Of a DNA stretch of 64,000 bases, positions 9,330 through 17,419 are shown piece after piece. The first letter of the stretch is position 1. Every line of letters starts with the position of its first letter. The stretch spans positions 1,464,001 through 1,528,000 of the forward strand of contig NZ_CP077717.1 in NCBI RefSeq assembly GCF_019175345.1, written 5' to 3'. A program made the translations under genes and the position numbers. A model generated the notes under the pieces. That model was given only the letters and a program-made list of their open reading frames with translations, searched no databases and was not told the DNA's origin. The stretch is from Saccharolobus shibatae B12. GTDB taxonomy: Archaea > Thermoproteota > Thermoprotei_A > Sulfolobales > Sulfolobaceae.

Positions 9330-10607
9330 ATGCAGAGTCTTGCAACGCTTGGTTCAAACAAATCAGTAACAACAGTTAATGCAATAATGACTGAAATATT
9401 CACTGACGTAAAGCCAACCAAAATCGAAATATTAAGGGAAACCCCTCCATCAAGGGATATAAGACAAGGGTTTAAGAAGGCTTTAAATTACATGGGAATT
9501 AACGCTGAAATTAATGACGTTATGATAGGAGTGAGTGTAAACAAGTGGAGGGATGAGATCAAAAAGTACGAATATGATATCTTGGACATAACGCCAGGGA
9601 GAAAATATATGGCGTTAACAAGTGCAAATTACGGGAAGGCAAATCAAGTTAGATATATTTATTTAAGGAACGAATCTCAAGGGTATAGAATTTTCGGCTA
9701 CGTACCCTTTGAGGAGATAAAGATCTTTGACATTAGGAACGGGAATGAGATAAAAATTTCGAACCCACCCCATACAACAGTTAACGATAGGAACTCCACA
9801 CTCGGCATTGAGTCCCTAAAAGCCCTTTACAACATTTTATCCCTTTACGGTGAAGTTAGGATAAAGATAGGGAGGGATTACGTAGAGGAAATGAATGACG
9901 ATAAAATTGTGGAGTTGTGCAAAATGAGGAGCGGTATGATATCCTTTGAAGAGGAGAAGAGGATAAAGGATTCTCTAAATAAGGAAGACGTCTACTTCGT
10001 AGCTGACACAAACGTTTACATTAATCTGGGAAATAGGATAAGGGAACTATTTTGGGGACAAGAAAAGGGATTTAGACTAATCCCGCTTCTCGCAGTTTAT
10101 AAGGAATTGAGTGAGAAATTAAACAGTACTCAAAAGGATGAGAAGCTAGTAGTATTTCGTCTAGGTATGGCCGCTTTCAAAAGCGTTCACTTAGCATTAG
10201 TACCACAACTTGAGGATAGATTGAGTAAAAGTGGAGACGTTGAGGTAATGAATGAAGTTAAAAAGCTTAAGTCGGCCTTACCAAATAACGTAGTTCTAGT
10301 TACAATGGATAAAAACTTGGCTTCAAACATTTCGTTAAACGTGAAAACAATAACGTTAGAGAAGAGAGTTACGAATAAACAATACGATATGGGTGAGTTC
10401 TTACATTGCTTAAGCTATTACCCTCAATATAGTTTCAATAAGGGAATTAGGAAAGACTTATACTTGGAACTTGAGGGAAAAGACGTAGCTAAGATCAGTT
10501 ATAACACTGAGGATTTACTAACAGTAAATGTTGAAACGTTAGATATTAAATACAATTACGCCAAAGTTTTAGAGGTGCTAAAAGACGTCATAAAACCCTC
10601 TTCATGA
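9330..10607 (+). CDS. Probable CARF-PIN fusion ribonuclease
   Basis: 425 residues. The C-terminal half is a PIN domain: FVADTNVYINLG near 223-234 carries the first catalytic Asp, AVYKELSEKL the Glu, and VLVTMDKNLA near 330 the second Asp. The N-terminal half begins with a beta strand and loop (SLATLGSNKSVTT). It then has YDILDITPGRKYMAL near 85-100 and VRYIYLRNESQGYRIFGYVP, which parallels the Rossmann-like CARF domains whose TGGTK-type loop precedes a helix and a 'yvyl' strand. CARF domains bind cyclic oligoadenylate made by type III Cas10. If right, this is a cOA-activated RNase encoded 34 kb away from the type III-D operon. The PIN call is strong; the CARF call is inference. It overlaps the thioesterase gene by 20 bp, convergent. 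Confidence 0.6.
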   Translation: MQSLATLGSNKSVTTVNAIMTEIFTDVKPTKIEILRETPPSRDIRQGFKKALNYMGINAEINDVMIGVSVNKWRDEIKKYEYDILDITPGRKYMALTSANYGKANQVRYIYLRNESQGYRIFGYVPFEEIKIFDIRNGNEIKISNPPHTTVNDRNSTLGIESLKALYNILSLYGEVRIKIGRDYVEEMNDDKIVELCKMRSGMISFEEEKRIKDSLNKEDVYFVADTNVYINLGNRIRELFWGQEKGFRLIPLLAVYKELSEKLNSTQKDEKLVVFRLGMAAFKSVHLALVPQLEDRLSKSGDVEVMNEVKKLKSALPNNVVLVTMDKNLASNISLNVKTITLEKRVTNKQYDMGEFLHCLSYYPQYSFNKGIRKDLYLELEGKDVAKISYNTEDLLTVNVETLDIKYNYAKVLEVLKDVIKPSS

Positions 10608-10959
10608 ACTCGCTTTCTTCCACAATTGACCTCTCGTGAAGTCCCTCACCTATTTTCTTATCCTCGTAAAAGGCCTCAACCTTGAATTTCAACTTTTTAC
10701 CATTAACCTCAATTAGAGTTGCCCTAACTTTAACTTCCTTACCAATACTAATGGGTATTAAGTGCTTAACATCTACGTGATATCCCACAGTGGTCTTCCC
10801 CTTTTCCAAATACTTTTGAACTAGCTCAAGGGCCACGTTTTCCATAAAGGTAATCATCATGGGAGTTGATAAAACGTTAACGCTACCACTTCCAACTGCA
10901 ATTGCTGAATGTTCTTGCCTAACGAGAAAGACCTTTTCCAAACTCTCCCCAACCTTCAT
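10588..10959 (-). CDS. Hotdog-fold thioesterase (FlK-like/4HBT)
   Basis: A 123-residue single hotdog domain starting MKVGESLEKVFLV. The central helix STPMMITFMENVALELV with its conserved Glu, the strand TTVGYHVDVKHLIPI and the end GEGLHERSIV match fluoroacetyl-CoA thioesterase-like proteins. It probably hydrolyses a small acyl-CoA in the cytoplasm; substrate unknown. The frame is open to 11073, but the extra 38 residues are unlike the family and overlap the divergent pcp gene, so ATG 10959 is preferred. Its end overlaps the CARF-PIN gene by 20 bp. Confidence 0.8.
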   Translation of the reverse strand: MKVGESLEKVFLVRQEHSAIAVGSGSVNVLSTPMMITFMENVALELVQKYLEKGKTTVGYHVDVKHLIPISIGKEVKVRATLIEVNGKKLKFKVEAFYEDKKIGEGLHERSIVEESEFMKRVL

Positions 10960-11018
10960 GAGAGAAGAGAGGGAAAAGGGAAAAATAAAGTTAATAGTCT
11001 GAGCTTTAAAGAGATAGT

Positions 11019-11648
11019 ATGACAGTCCTCCTGTTTGGTTTTGAACCCTTTTTGGAATACAAGGAAAATCCATCTCAGTTAATTGTTGAAGCCTTAAATG
11101 GAAGTACCATATTAAAGGAAGAGGTCAAAGGTGTGATATTGCCAGTTGAGTATGAGAAGATAGAGGATTTGATAGTTACGAAAATTAGGGAGATGAAACC
11201 AATATTAACTTTAGGAATTGGCGTAGCCCCAGGTAGGACGAAAATAACGCCGGAGAAGATAGCCATAAATTATAGGTACTCAAGAGAAGCCGATAACTCT
11301 GGAAAAAGGTATAGGGGAGAGAAAATCGACCCCTTAGGACAAGACGGTATCTTTACGAATATACCGGTGGAGGATTTAGTTGATTACCTTAATAATAATG
11401 GAATACCAGCAGAGTTAAGCTTAACTGCAGGAAGCTATCTGTGTAATAATGCAATGTACATCATAATTAGGGAATCTAAGAAGTATAATAGCTTAGGTGG
11501 TTTCATTCACGTTCCCTTACACGAATCATATGCCGCGAGAATACAACGACCTATTCCATCCATGAGTTTAGATACTATGATAAGGGGAATAAGATTATCA
11601 ATAGAATTTATATTAACAAATAAAAAAGAGAATCTTACCTTATCCTAG
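11019..11648 (+). CDS. pcp: Pyroglutamyl-peptidase I
   Basis: A cytoplasmic cysteine peptidase of family C15 that removes N-terminal pyroglutamate. At 209 residues it is of normal length. The catalytic triad is visible: E79 in KITPEK, C142 in [11 protein letters not shown] and H164 in GFIHVPLH. The N-terminal VLLFGFEPF and the GIGVAPGR loop are also typical. It is divergent from the thioesterase gene (59-bp gap between starts) and ends 9 bp inside the convergent secreted Lon-like gene. Confidence 0.92.
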   Translation: MTVLLFGFEPFLEYKENPSQLIVEALNGSTILKEEVKGVILPVEYEKIEDLIVTKIREMKPILTLGIGVAPGRTKITPEKIAINYRYSREADNSGKRYRGEKIDPLGQDGIFTNIPVEDLVDYLNNNGIPAELSLTAGSYLCNNAMYIIIRESKKYNSLGGFIHVPLHESYAARIQRPIPSMSLDTMIRGIRLSIEFILTNKKENLTLS

Positions 11649-13202
11649 TTGCCAAGTTAACTCCTCTGTATTCATAGCAAACCTCGTGAAGGGCATTGAA
11701 TAGTAAAGTAGAGCCAAGTTGTGAGTCTGCATGCCATAACTCATCATTAAATAACCGACAACTGAAGGTCCATCGTAATAGGCTGCTGCGTTCTCAAGTA
11801 TTTGAGTCTCATTGGCCATATATGAGTAAATTGAATTCAACACTACTTGTTGATCCGTATTGTTCAACTGCCTTAAGAAGTAATCCCTAAACTCCATAGC
11901 CATCTTAGCGTAGTAGTTGGAGAAGAAACCAAAATCATATATCACGTTAGGATTTCTATACGTTTGTAATAGTAGCGAAATGTTACCATATTGGGAGTTG
12001 GTAACACTATTAACATACTCAGCTGCGTATAAATCCGTTATAAACGCGTTGTACAATCCTTGATAGAAACCATAGGGTGTAATGGATGGTCCTACATTTA
12101 TGGACAAACTCAAGGAAGCCCAAGCGTTAGCCAATATCTCGTCTGATAAATTACCGGTAAATAAATATACAGCTTCGCCAGCAGTTTCGATCTTCCACAA
12201 ATTGCTCAAATTACTTGCTTCTAAAATTGCCTTGTCAACTTCAGCTGATAAGTTATAATTGTTCTGATAAAGTAACTCAATTGCGTTAACTGCAGGGTTT
12301 GGTAAGAAGTAAAAGGTGGTGTAATTTCCACTCTTTGCTAAACTCTCAGCTTCACTCCAATACTTTTGAGCCATAGCCTTTGCAGTAGCATTAGTGCTTT
12401 CGTTATACAACGTACTGTAAATTTGGCTTAAGTACTTAAAACCAACACTGAAATTAATTGGGAGATCCATGTAACCTTTTGGTTGGGGTAATTGCAATTG
12501 TGTTACTATTTGATAAATTTGTGGTATTGATGAGACTGTATACAACACTTCTCCATGCTCTTTAGCGAATTGTAATGCCATTTGGTAATTTTGACCCTCT
12601 GCCAGAGCCATCATTTGAGGAACTACCAAGTAATAAATTCCTCCCTCATACAATTGTACAATCCTTTGGTATACAACACCAGTTGAGTACATGTAACCTT
12701 CTAAGCCAACATCCCCTAAGAAGTATAACGACTTATTTAAAGAAGATTGTTCATTTAGCATTGATACTAAATACATAACTGTAGCGGAATCAGTCTTTAC
12801 TGCACCACCAACGTTAATGCAGCTAGGAGAATTAATATACAGATAATAGTTATAGCTAGTTAAGGGTTGGTAGGCTAGCATTGAGGAAACTACTGCAGCC
12901 CCTTTAGCACCTGCTAAATAACCATTACCAGAAATGTATGGATTTCCTATAAATACTAGGCCTTCACCTGGAGTAACATAGGCGTATTGTGCAGCTATTG
13001 TGTGATATGGAAATACTGGGTTTATTAGGTAGTCCTCACCATTTCCTAAATTCGCAGGATCACTCTGTGGATACGCTATTACCTTTTGCTCTTGTACTAT
13101 AGTTTGCGTAGTTTTGTCGTTTGTACTTCCCACTAGGTAACCTACAACTCCACTTACAATTACCAAGATTAATAATACGGAAACTAAAATATATTTATTC
13201 AT
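11640..13202 (-). CDS. Membrane-anchored Lon-like (S16-fold) surface protein, probably catalytically degenerate
   Basis: About 520 residues. One N-terminal hydrophobic helix ([20 protein letters not shown]) anchors a large extracytoplasmic part rich in Asn, Tyr and Ser with many N-glycosylation sequons. Residues about 90-220 resemble the Lon protease S16 fold: [29 protein letters not shown] at the catalytic-Ser loop, then LGDVGLEG and [19 protein letters not shown], then LVVP. The Ser is present (DSAT), but the Lys expected in 'vGGv.eK' appears to be replaced by Gln-Arg, so peptidase activity is doubtful. The C-terminal 300 residues are helical and unassigned. The frame opens at TTG 13250; ATG 13202, just before the membrane helix, is preferred. 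Confidence 0.6.
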   Translation of the reverse strand: MNKYILVSVLLILVIVSGVVGYLVGSTNDKTTQTIVQEQKVIAYPQSDPANLGNGEDYLINPVFPYHTIAAQYAYVTPGEGLVFIGNPYISGNGYLAGAKGAAVVSSMLAYQPLTSYNYYLYINSPSCINVGGAVKTDSATVMYLVSMLNEQSSLNKSLYFLGDVGLEGYMYSTGVVYQRIVQLYEGGIYYLVVPQMMALAEGQNYQMALQFAKEHGEVLYTVSSIPQIYQIVTQLQLPQPKGYMDLPINFSVGFKYLSQIYSTLYNESTNATAKAMAQKYWSEAESLAKSGNYTTFYFLPNPAVNAIELLYQNNYNLSAEVDKAILEASNLSNLWKIETAGEAVYLFTGNLSDEILANAWASLSLSINVGPSITPYGFYQGLYNAFITDLYAAEYVNSVTNSQYGNISLLLQTYRNPNVIYDFGFFSNYYAKMAMEFRDYFLRQLNNTDQQVVLNSIYSYMANETQILENAAAYYDGPSVVGYLMMSYGMQTHNLALLYYSMPFTRFAMNTEELTWQLG

Positions 13203-13307
13203 TTTTATCGATTTAAAGAAAGATACTTTCTTTTTTAAGCTTTTACCCAAATCTGATATAAAAGTGAAAGATGGATATTTAAAACTGGAGAAAACTAGTT
13301 AAACCAA

Positions 13308-14561
13308 ATGAGTGAAAAGAAACTACTGACCTTTTGGCAAGCACTATTCATTGGATTAGGAAACATAATAGGAGCTGGAATATTCGTTATGGCGGGTTCG
13401 ACGATAAGCGTCGCTGGGCCTGGATCAATAATAGCCTTTATATTTACTGCAATTTTCGCAATGACAGTTGGGTTAAATAGCGCAGAATTATCCTCAATTT
13501 TCACAGACGTTGAAGGAGGAGTTTACAGTTTTACCTTAAAGACTCTCGGGGAAATGTCCGGATTCCTAGTTGGCTGGTTTAGGGTAATATCATATGCAAT
13601 TGGTGGAGCTGCAACTGCTCTAGGCTTTTCAGGCTATCTCCTACTATTTGGTCTACCCAAAACGCTTTACTACCCTTTAGCTGTAATACTCATCGCAATC
13701 TTACTGGTTTTGGACTATTTCGGGATAAGGACAGTTGCTGAAGTCGATACTGTATTTGTGATAATAAACATTTCAAGTCTAATACTCTTCTCATTGACAG
13801 TCCCCATTCTAGTAGGGATAAAGGTACATAATTTCGTACCGTTGTTTCCCCATGGAATACAAGGAGTATTGACAGCGTCGAATCTGGCCTTTTTCGCCTA
13901 TTCCGGCTTTAACACAATTGCCACACTAACGCCATCAACTAAAAACGGTGAAAAGGTAATTCCTAAGGCAATTGTGGTGTCGTTAATAATAACCTCAATA
14001 ATCTACATCTCAGTTGTGTTCTCCATGATTGACGCAATGCCTTGGTACTATTACGGTCAAACTTCAGCCCCTCTCTCCTTAGCCCTATCCCAAATTCACG
14101 CTCCCTCGTGGTTGTTCCTAATTACTTCAATATCAGCAATCCTAGCAACTATTAGTGTAACCTTATCCATCATTGTTGCCAGTGAAAGGACTTTAAGGCA
14201 ACTATCAAGGGATTTCCAATTACCAGTAAAACACGAGCTATTGGTTGTAGGTGGGATAATGTTAGCATCACTACTATTAGGGAACGTGGAGGCAATAGCG
14301 TTAGCTAGTACTTTCGGGATCATATTTTCCTATATGCTTACTGGTCTGGAAGTCATAATTGTCAGGAGAAAAGGTCTAAGGGGAAGCTTCAGATCTCCCG
14401 CCTTTCCAGTAATCCAAGTTTTCGCAATAATACTTTCAGCACTATTCATGATTTCACTCGGCTTAAACTCTTTGGAAATAGGTGTTGTTACACTATTTAT
14501 AGGAATTTTAGTGTATGAAACGTTGAGGGAAGTGAAAGGACATGAGAATAGGAAAAAGTGA
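13308..14561 (+). CDS. APC-superfamily amino acid permease
   Basis: 417 residues with about 12 hydrophobic helices. The first helix carries the hallmark substrate-loop GLGNIIGAGIFVMAG, and helix 6 carries FFAYSGFNTIATLTPSTKNG. Proton-coupled uptake of an amino acid or amine across the cytoplasmic membrane is expected; substrate cannot be assigned. It is divergently transcribed from the Lon-like surface protein. The box ATATTTAAAAC near 13271-13281 lies about 28 bp before ATG 13308. Confidence 0.88.
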   Translation: MSEKKLLTFWQALFIGLGNIIGAGIFVMAGSTISVAGPGSIIAFIFTAIFAMTVGLNSAELSSIFTDVEGGVYSFTLKTLGEMSGFLVGWFRVISYAIGGAATALGFSGYLLLFGLPKTLYYPLAVILIAILLVLDYFGIRTVAEVDTVFVIINISSLILFSLTVPILVGIKVHNFVPLFPHGIQGVLTASNLAFFAYSGFNTIATLTPSTKNGEKVIPKAIVVSLIITSIIYISVVFSMIDAMPWYYYGQTSAPLSLALSQIHAPSWLFLITSISAILATISVTLSIIVASERTLRQLSRDFQLPVKHELLVVGGIMLASLLLGNVEAIALASTFGIIFSYMLTGLEVIIVRRKGLRGSFRSPAFPVIQVFAIILSALFMISLGLNSLEIGVVTLFIGILVYETLREVKGHENRKK

Positions 14562-14640
14562 AAGAAAAAAGATATTCTATATGTATTTTTTCCAAAAAGA
14601 AAGAGAAAGTATCCCCTTATCACCTAATACAATAGTTCAC

Positions 14641-14860
14641 CTATATCCTATTGCTGTTAATTCTCAGTCTCAGCACTAAGCTTAAAGTTATCCACGCTCC
14701 TAACATTACTGCAATTAGGAATGCGAAACTCGAAATCTCCATCTGTAGGTTTCCAGACAGTATGTGACCAGACGCACGGCCATTTGCCATTCTAGCTCCA
14801 AACAACACTAGGAAAGCACCGAAGAATGCTCCTAGGAATGTCTTCTTCTCTCTTCCTCCG
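14641..14860 (-). pseudogene. C-terminal remnant of a YeeE/YedE-type sulfur transporter
   Basis: Read on the minus strand, about 72 codons ending with a stop at 14641-14643 give GREKKTFLGAFFGAFLVLFG, then ARMANGRASGHILSGNLQM, then SSFAFLIAVMLGAW. This is the C-terminal membrane block of the YeeE/YedE (DUF395) family. The usual Cys in NGCASGH is Arg here. There is no start, and the frame ends abruptly at a junction with kinase-like sequence near 14862, so it is a broken gene. Confidence 0.65.
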
Positions 14861-14862
14861 GA

Positions 14863-15541
14863 AAAAACTGGCTATGAAGTTCTAATTAGTTTGGAGAGTG
14901 GAAAAGTGAAGGTTAAATTGGGAGATTTAGGATCTGCTAGGAAGAAGGGCTCTAATTTTACCCAAGCCACGTTTGAGCATTGCCCAATAGATCAGGTTAA
15001 GGCAATGCTGAAGACCCCCGATTACGAACAAGTAGGTGCACAACCTAGCATGGACATATATGCCTTAGGGGCTAGAGCCTATAGAATGCTTACACGCAAG
15101 TTAGTTACTCCTTAGCAGTTGTTCTACTTTTCCTCGGTAATACAAGATTTTCAGTACTACTGATAAAGTTTTTAGTATAGCGTTTGGTTAATTGAAAAGT
15201 ATGAGGAGAAACTCCTCATGTTCGTTGAAATTCATTTAGAAAATTCTATAGGTTTAATGAAAATTTTTAAGTTGCGTTAAAGTAGAATAACTGCTATTAC
15301 TCCTATAGAAGTTATTAACTTGATGAATCAAGCCTTTGATGAATACGCATATGGAAAGGGAAACTACGTTAAGACGTTGGACGAAGCGTACAATATGCAC
15401 AAGCAATTCTACTCATCATTCAGCGCTAGGGATATTTCTTCTAATAATGAACTTTCTAGGCTAATTTTGGAGATGGTCAACCCTGATCCATATAAGAGAC
15501 CCTCTGCAGAATACATTGAGAAAAATATGTCAAATATATAG
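14863..15541 (+). pseudogene. Ser/Thr protein kinase remnant split by a MITE
   Basis: Two frames belong to one eukaryote-like kinase. The first (14863-15112) has VKVKLGDLGSARKKGS (the DFG-equivalent DLG), a substrate-loop region and MDIYALGARAYRMLTRKL (helix F). The second (15305-15541) ends LSRLILEMVNPDPYKRPSA, the kinase C-lobe. Removing the 184-bp MITE and one copy of the 8-bp target duplication joins them in frame as RKLVTPIEVINLMNQAF. The N-lobe and catalytic HRD region are missing, because the upstream side abuts the YeeE/YedE remnant. The gene is therefore broken twice and should be inactive. Confidence 0.75.
15113..15296. mobile_element. 184-bp MITE (SM2-like) inside kinase gene
   Basis: Terminal inverted repeats TAGCAGTTGTTCTACTTT and its imperfect complement AAAGTAGAATAACTGCTA bound a 184-bp non-coding element. 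It is flanked by the perfect 8-bp direct repeat TTACTCCT (15105-15112 and 15297-15304). A second copy in inverse orientation lies at 37391-37576. Length matches the published 184-bp SM2 class of Sulfolobus MITEs as I remember it; the name needs a sequence comparison. Confidence 0.85.
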
Positions 15542-16093
15542 ATTTAGAGTATGTTAAGGTCTATGTAAGAAATGGTCTTTCAACACCCTTTTTCCATTTC
15601 TATTATTTTAAGGTTTCCTTTCCTCTGTTCTCTTTCACAATAATCAAGTAATTGGAGCTCAATGATAGAACAACAGTGAAGAATAACTCATGGTATTGTA
15701 TCTCGTCGAAAAAGTGCCAGTTATGATTATAACTCTTTTTTCGTTTAATTGAAGCGTTATCGTTTAGAAAAGTTGAACTCTTATCCGTTCATACTTGTTC
15801 ACGAAAACCTATACGTTCATCCCATTGCTTTTATCAATTTAACTGCTCACTAAAATAGTGTTGGTTTCTCTCAACAAGACAATTTACGTATGAGAATAGC
15901 ACTAGAAGATCTGATTATTCTTTAGAGGGAAAAGGTGAAAATCATAACGTGAGAGAGTAAGGAAATATAGATATGATTCGCAGTCCCAAGATAAATAATG
16001 ATGATAATAGTGAACTGCATAAACGTTAATGATTTTTCGTTAGTGTTACACAAAGCATATGGAAAAAATATCTCACAATAGGTTATATAGGTT
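15542..16093. other. Intergenic, nothing recognised
   Basis: About 550 bp of AT-rich sequence with stops in all frames and no repeat shared with the rest of the window. A TATA-like stretch near 16061-16070 may serve the hypothetical gene at 16094. Confidence 0.4.
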
Positions 16094-16459
16094 ATGGAAG
16101 ATTACACTTATTACCTCATGTTAATAAAATATCATGTGACCCCATTGGCTGAGAAGATAAAGAATGCAATAATGGCTTACTTGCAAAGCAACGTATATTA
16201 CCCTGAAGAGTACAGACATAAGCTGAACTGGTTCATAAGGCTTAATAAGTGGGTTATCGCTAATTATAGCCTTTACAACAGAAAGGGTAAAAAGGCACAA
16301 GAAGTTTACGCTTACTTCAAGCTAAACAAAAATGGAGAGCTAACCCTTTTAGGCGAGTATTGGGTTGAGAACGGAACGTGGATGGGAGAGGAATTGGTGA
16401 ACAGAAGGATTAATGAGGATTGCATAAAGATTGTCAATAATAAGTACCTTTGTGACTAA
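16094..16459 (+). CDS. Hypothetical protein, 121 residues
   Basis: Not recognised. It is a soluble, mixed alpha/beta, basic protein beginning MEDYTYYLMLIKYHVTPLAEKIK. Helices occupy roughly residues 5-55, and a beta-rich end contains EVYAYFKLNKNGELTLLGEYWV. Length, codon use and the AT-rich sequence before its ATG look like a real gene, but there is no operon context: it stands alone among decayed sequence upstream of the dpo2 operon. Confidence 0.5.
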   Translation: MEDYTYYLMLIKYHVTPLAEKIKNAIMAYLQSNVYYPEEYRHKLNWFIRLNKWVIANYSLYNRKGKKAQEVYAYFKLNKNGELTLLGEYWVENGTWMGEELVNRRINEDCIKIVNNKYLCD

Positions 16460-16769
16460 ACTATTTTTAACACGTTGATTTATCTCGAATTTTAAATCTT
16501 TATGTATTCACTTCATATTGTAAGTCATGAAGAGGAACGTGACGTTTAAAGTACCGACACTCACCTCAAATATCGATATGGTCTTAAATGGTATTTAATG
16601 CTTTTCGTTCACTATAAAGTGCAGTCATAGTGTCGTCATTAAGGTATAAATTCTCTTCCTTATATTCCAAACTTAGTAGAGAGTCTCAATTACCTTATCT
16701 TGTTCTTCATTATCCACGTAACAGAAAAACTACTTGTCATTTTAAACTTTTCCTTTTCTCTTATCTCGT

Positions 16770-16979
16770 TTAATACCCCTGGAATTTTTCCCAGGTTATT
16801 TCAGTAATGTTGCATTCCTTATACTTTTCCATTACATAATTAACGATATTTAGCGTACTTTTAGAAGCCCAGCCCTTTATGAACTTCATTATCTTTTCAT
16901 CAATGTCAATATTAACACTTTTATCGTGAAATTTGTAAACTCTGTATATCATCTTTTCCCGTTGCTCAACCAAAACCAC
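16770..16979 (-). CDS. Possible small protein, 69 residues
   Basis: An open frame MVLVEQREKMIYRVYKFHDK with charged, helical-looking composition and a Trp-containing C-terminus. It has no family resemblance and no clear promoter. It lies just upstream of the dpo2 operon in the opposite direction. It could be a genuine small protein or chance. Confidence 0.3.
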   Translation of the reverse strand: MVLVEQREKMIYRVYKFHDKSVNIDIDEKIMKFIKGWASKSTLNIVNYVMEKYKECNITEITWEKFQGY

Positions 16980-17040
16980 AAATCATTTCGCAAGGGTAGT
17001 CTCTCACACCTTGTCGAAACTTTTTCTTCTATAATTAAAG

Positions 17041-17066
17041 GATAATACTCTCTTTAGAGTATTATC
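17041..17066. terminator. Perfect 11-bp hairpin
   Basis: GATAATACTCT (17041-17051) and AGAGTATTATC (17056-17066) are exact complements separated by CTTT. The hairpin lies about 85 bp before the dpo2 operon, and its 3' side continues TTACTAATATC rather than a U-run. It could be a terminator for leftward or rightward read-through, or a dyad operator. Confidence 0.45.
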
Positions 17067-17100
17067 TTACTAATATCTAACTACAAAAGTTAAAACCTAC

Positions 17101-17135
17101 ACTTTCAGTTTTCTCTCTAAAGACTTAATTTGCTA
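17101..17135 (+). promoter_or_regulatory. dpo2 operon promoter with ANTTTC damage motif
   Basis: ACTTTC at 17101-17106, followed by AGTTTTC, matches the ANTTTC hexamer described upstream of UV-induced Sulfolobus genes. Just downstream, a TATA-like ACTTAATTT (about 17123-17131) sits about 26 bp before ATG 17153. The architecture implies an Orc1-2-type, damage-induced leaderless transcript. Confidence 0.55.
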
Positions 17136-17152
17136 AGGGAGAGATATAACAC

Positions 17153-17419
17153 ATGGGAAGAACACAACCCTCATACACCATGGCAGTGAACAGAGAATTG
17201 GAAAAGCTGGAAAGAATTGTCTCACGATTAAATTCACCCACCTTATCCCTTCTACTTGAAAAGGTTAAAGAGAAAGTGAGGTATACTCAAAGTGCGTCCT
17301 ATGACGAACTCATTGATCCCTACAACCTCGTTTACTTCACGCTGATTTGGGCTTTAGCGGAGGAGTGTGAGAAATGGAGGAGTACGTACTTGACGCTTAC
17401 CCGGTCAAAGGAGGAGTGA
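17153..17419 (+). CDS. Small helical protein, first gene of the dpo2 operon
   Basis: 88 residues, helical, beginning MGRTQPSYTMAVNRELEKLE, followed by heptad-like leucines and a C-terminal LIWALAEECEKWRSTYLTLT. It is not a known enzyme. It overlaps the start of the polymerase gene by 46 bp and shares its promoter, as in other Sulfolobales where a small gene precedes dpo2. It may be a DNA-binding or accessory subunit; that is inferred from position only. The start is leaderless at ATG 17153. Confidence 0.7.
   Translation: MGRTQPSYTMAVNRELEKLERIVSRLNSPTLSLLLEKVKEKVRYTQSASYDELIDPYNLVYFTLIWALAEECEKWRSTYLTLTRSKEE

Larger units (their letters stand above)
16460..17152. other. Sparse region upstream of the dpo2 operon
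   Basis: It contains one weak minus-strand frame (16770-16979), a 24-codon frame at 16527 preceded by a TATA-like box, and a perfect hairpin at 17041-17066. Nothing else is supported. Confidence 0.35.
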
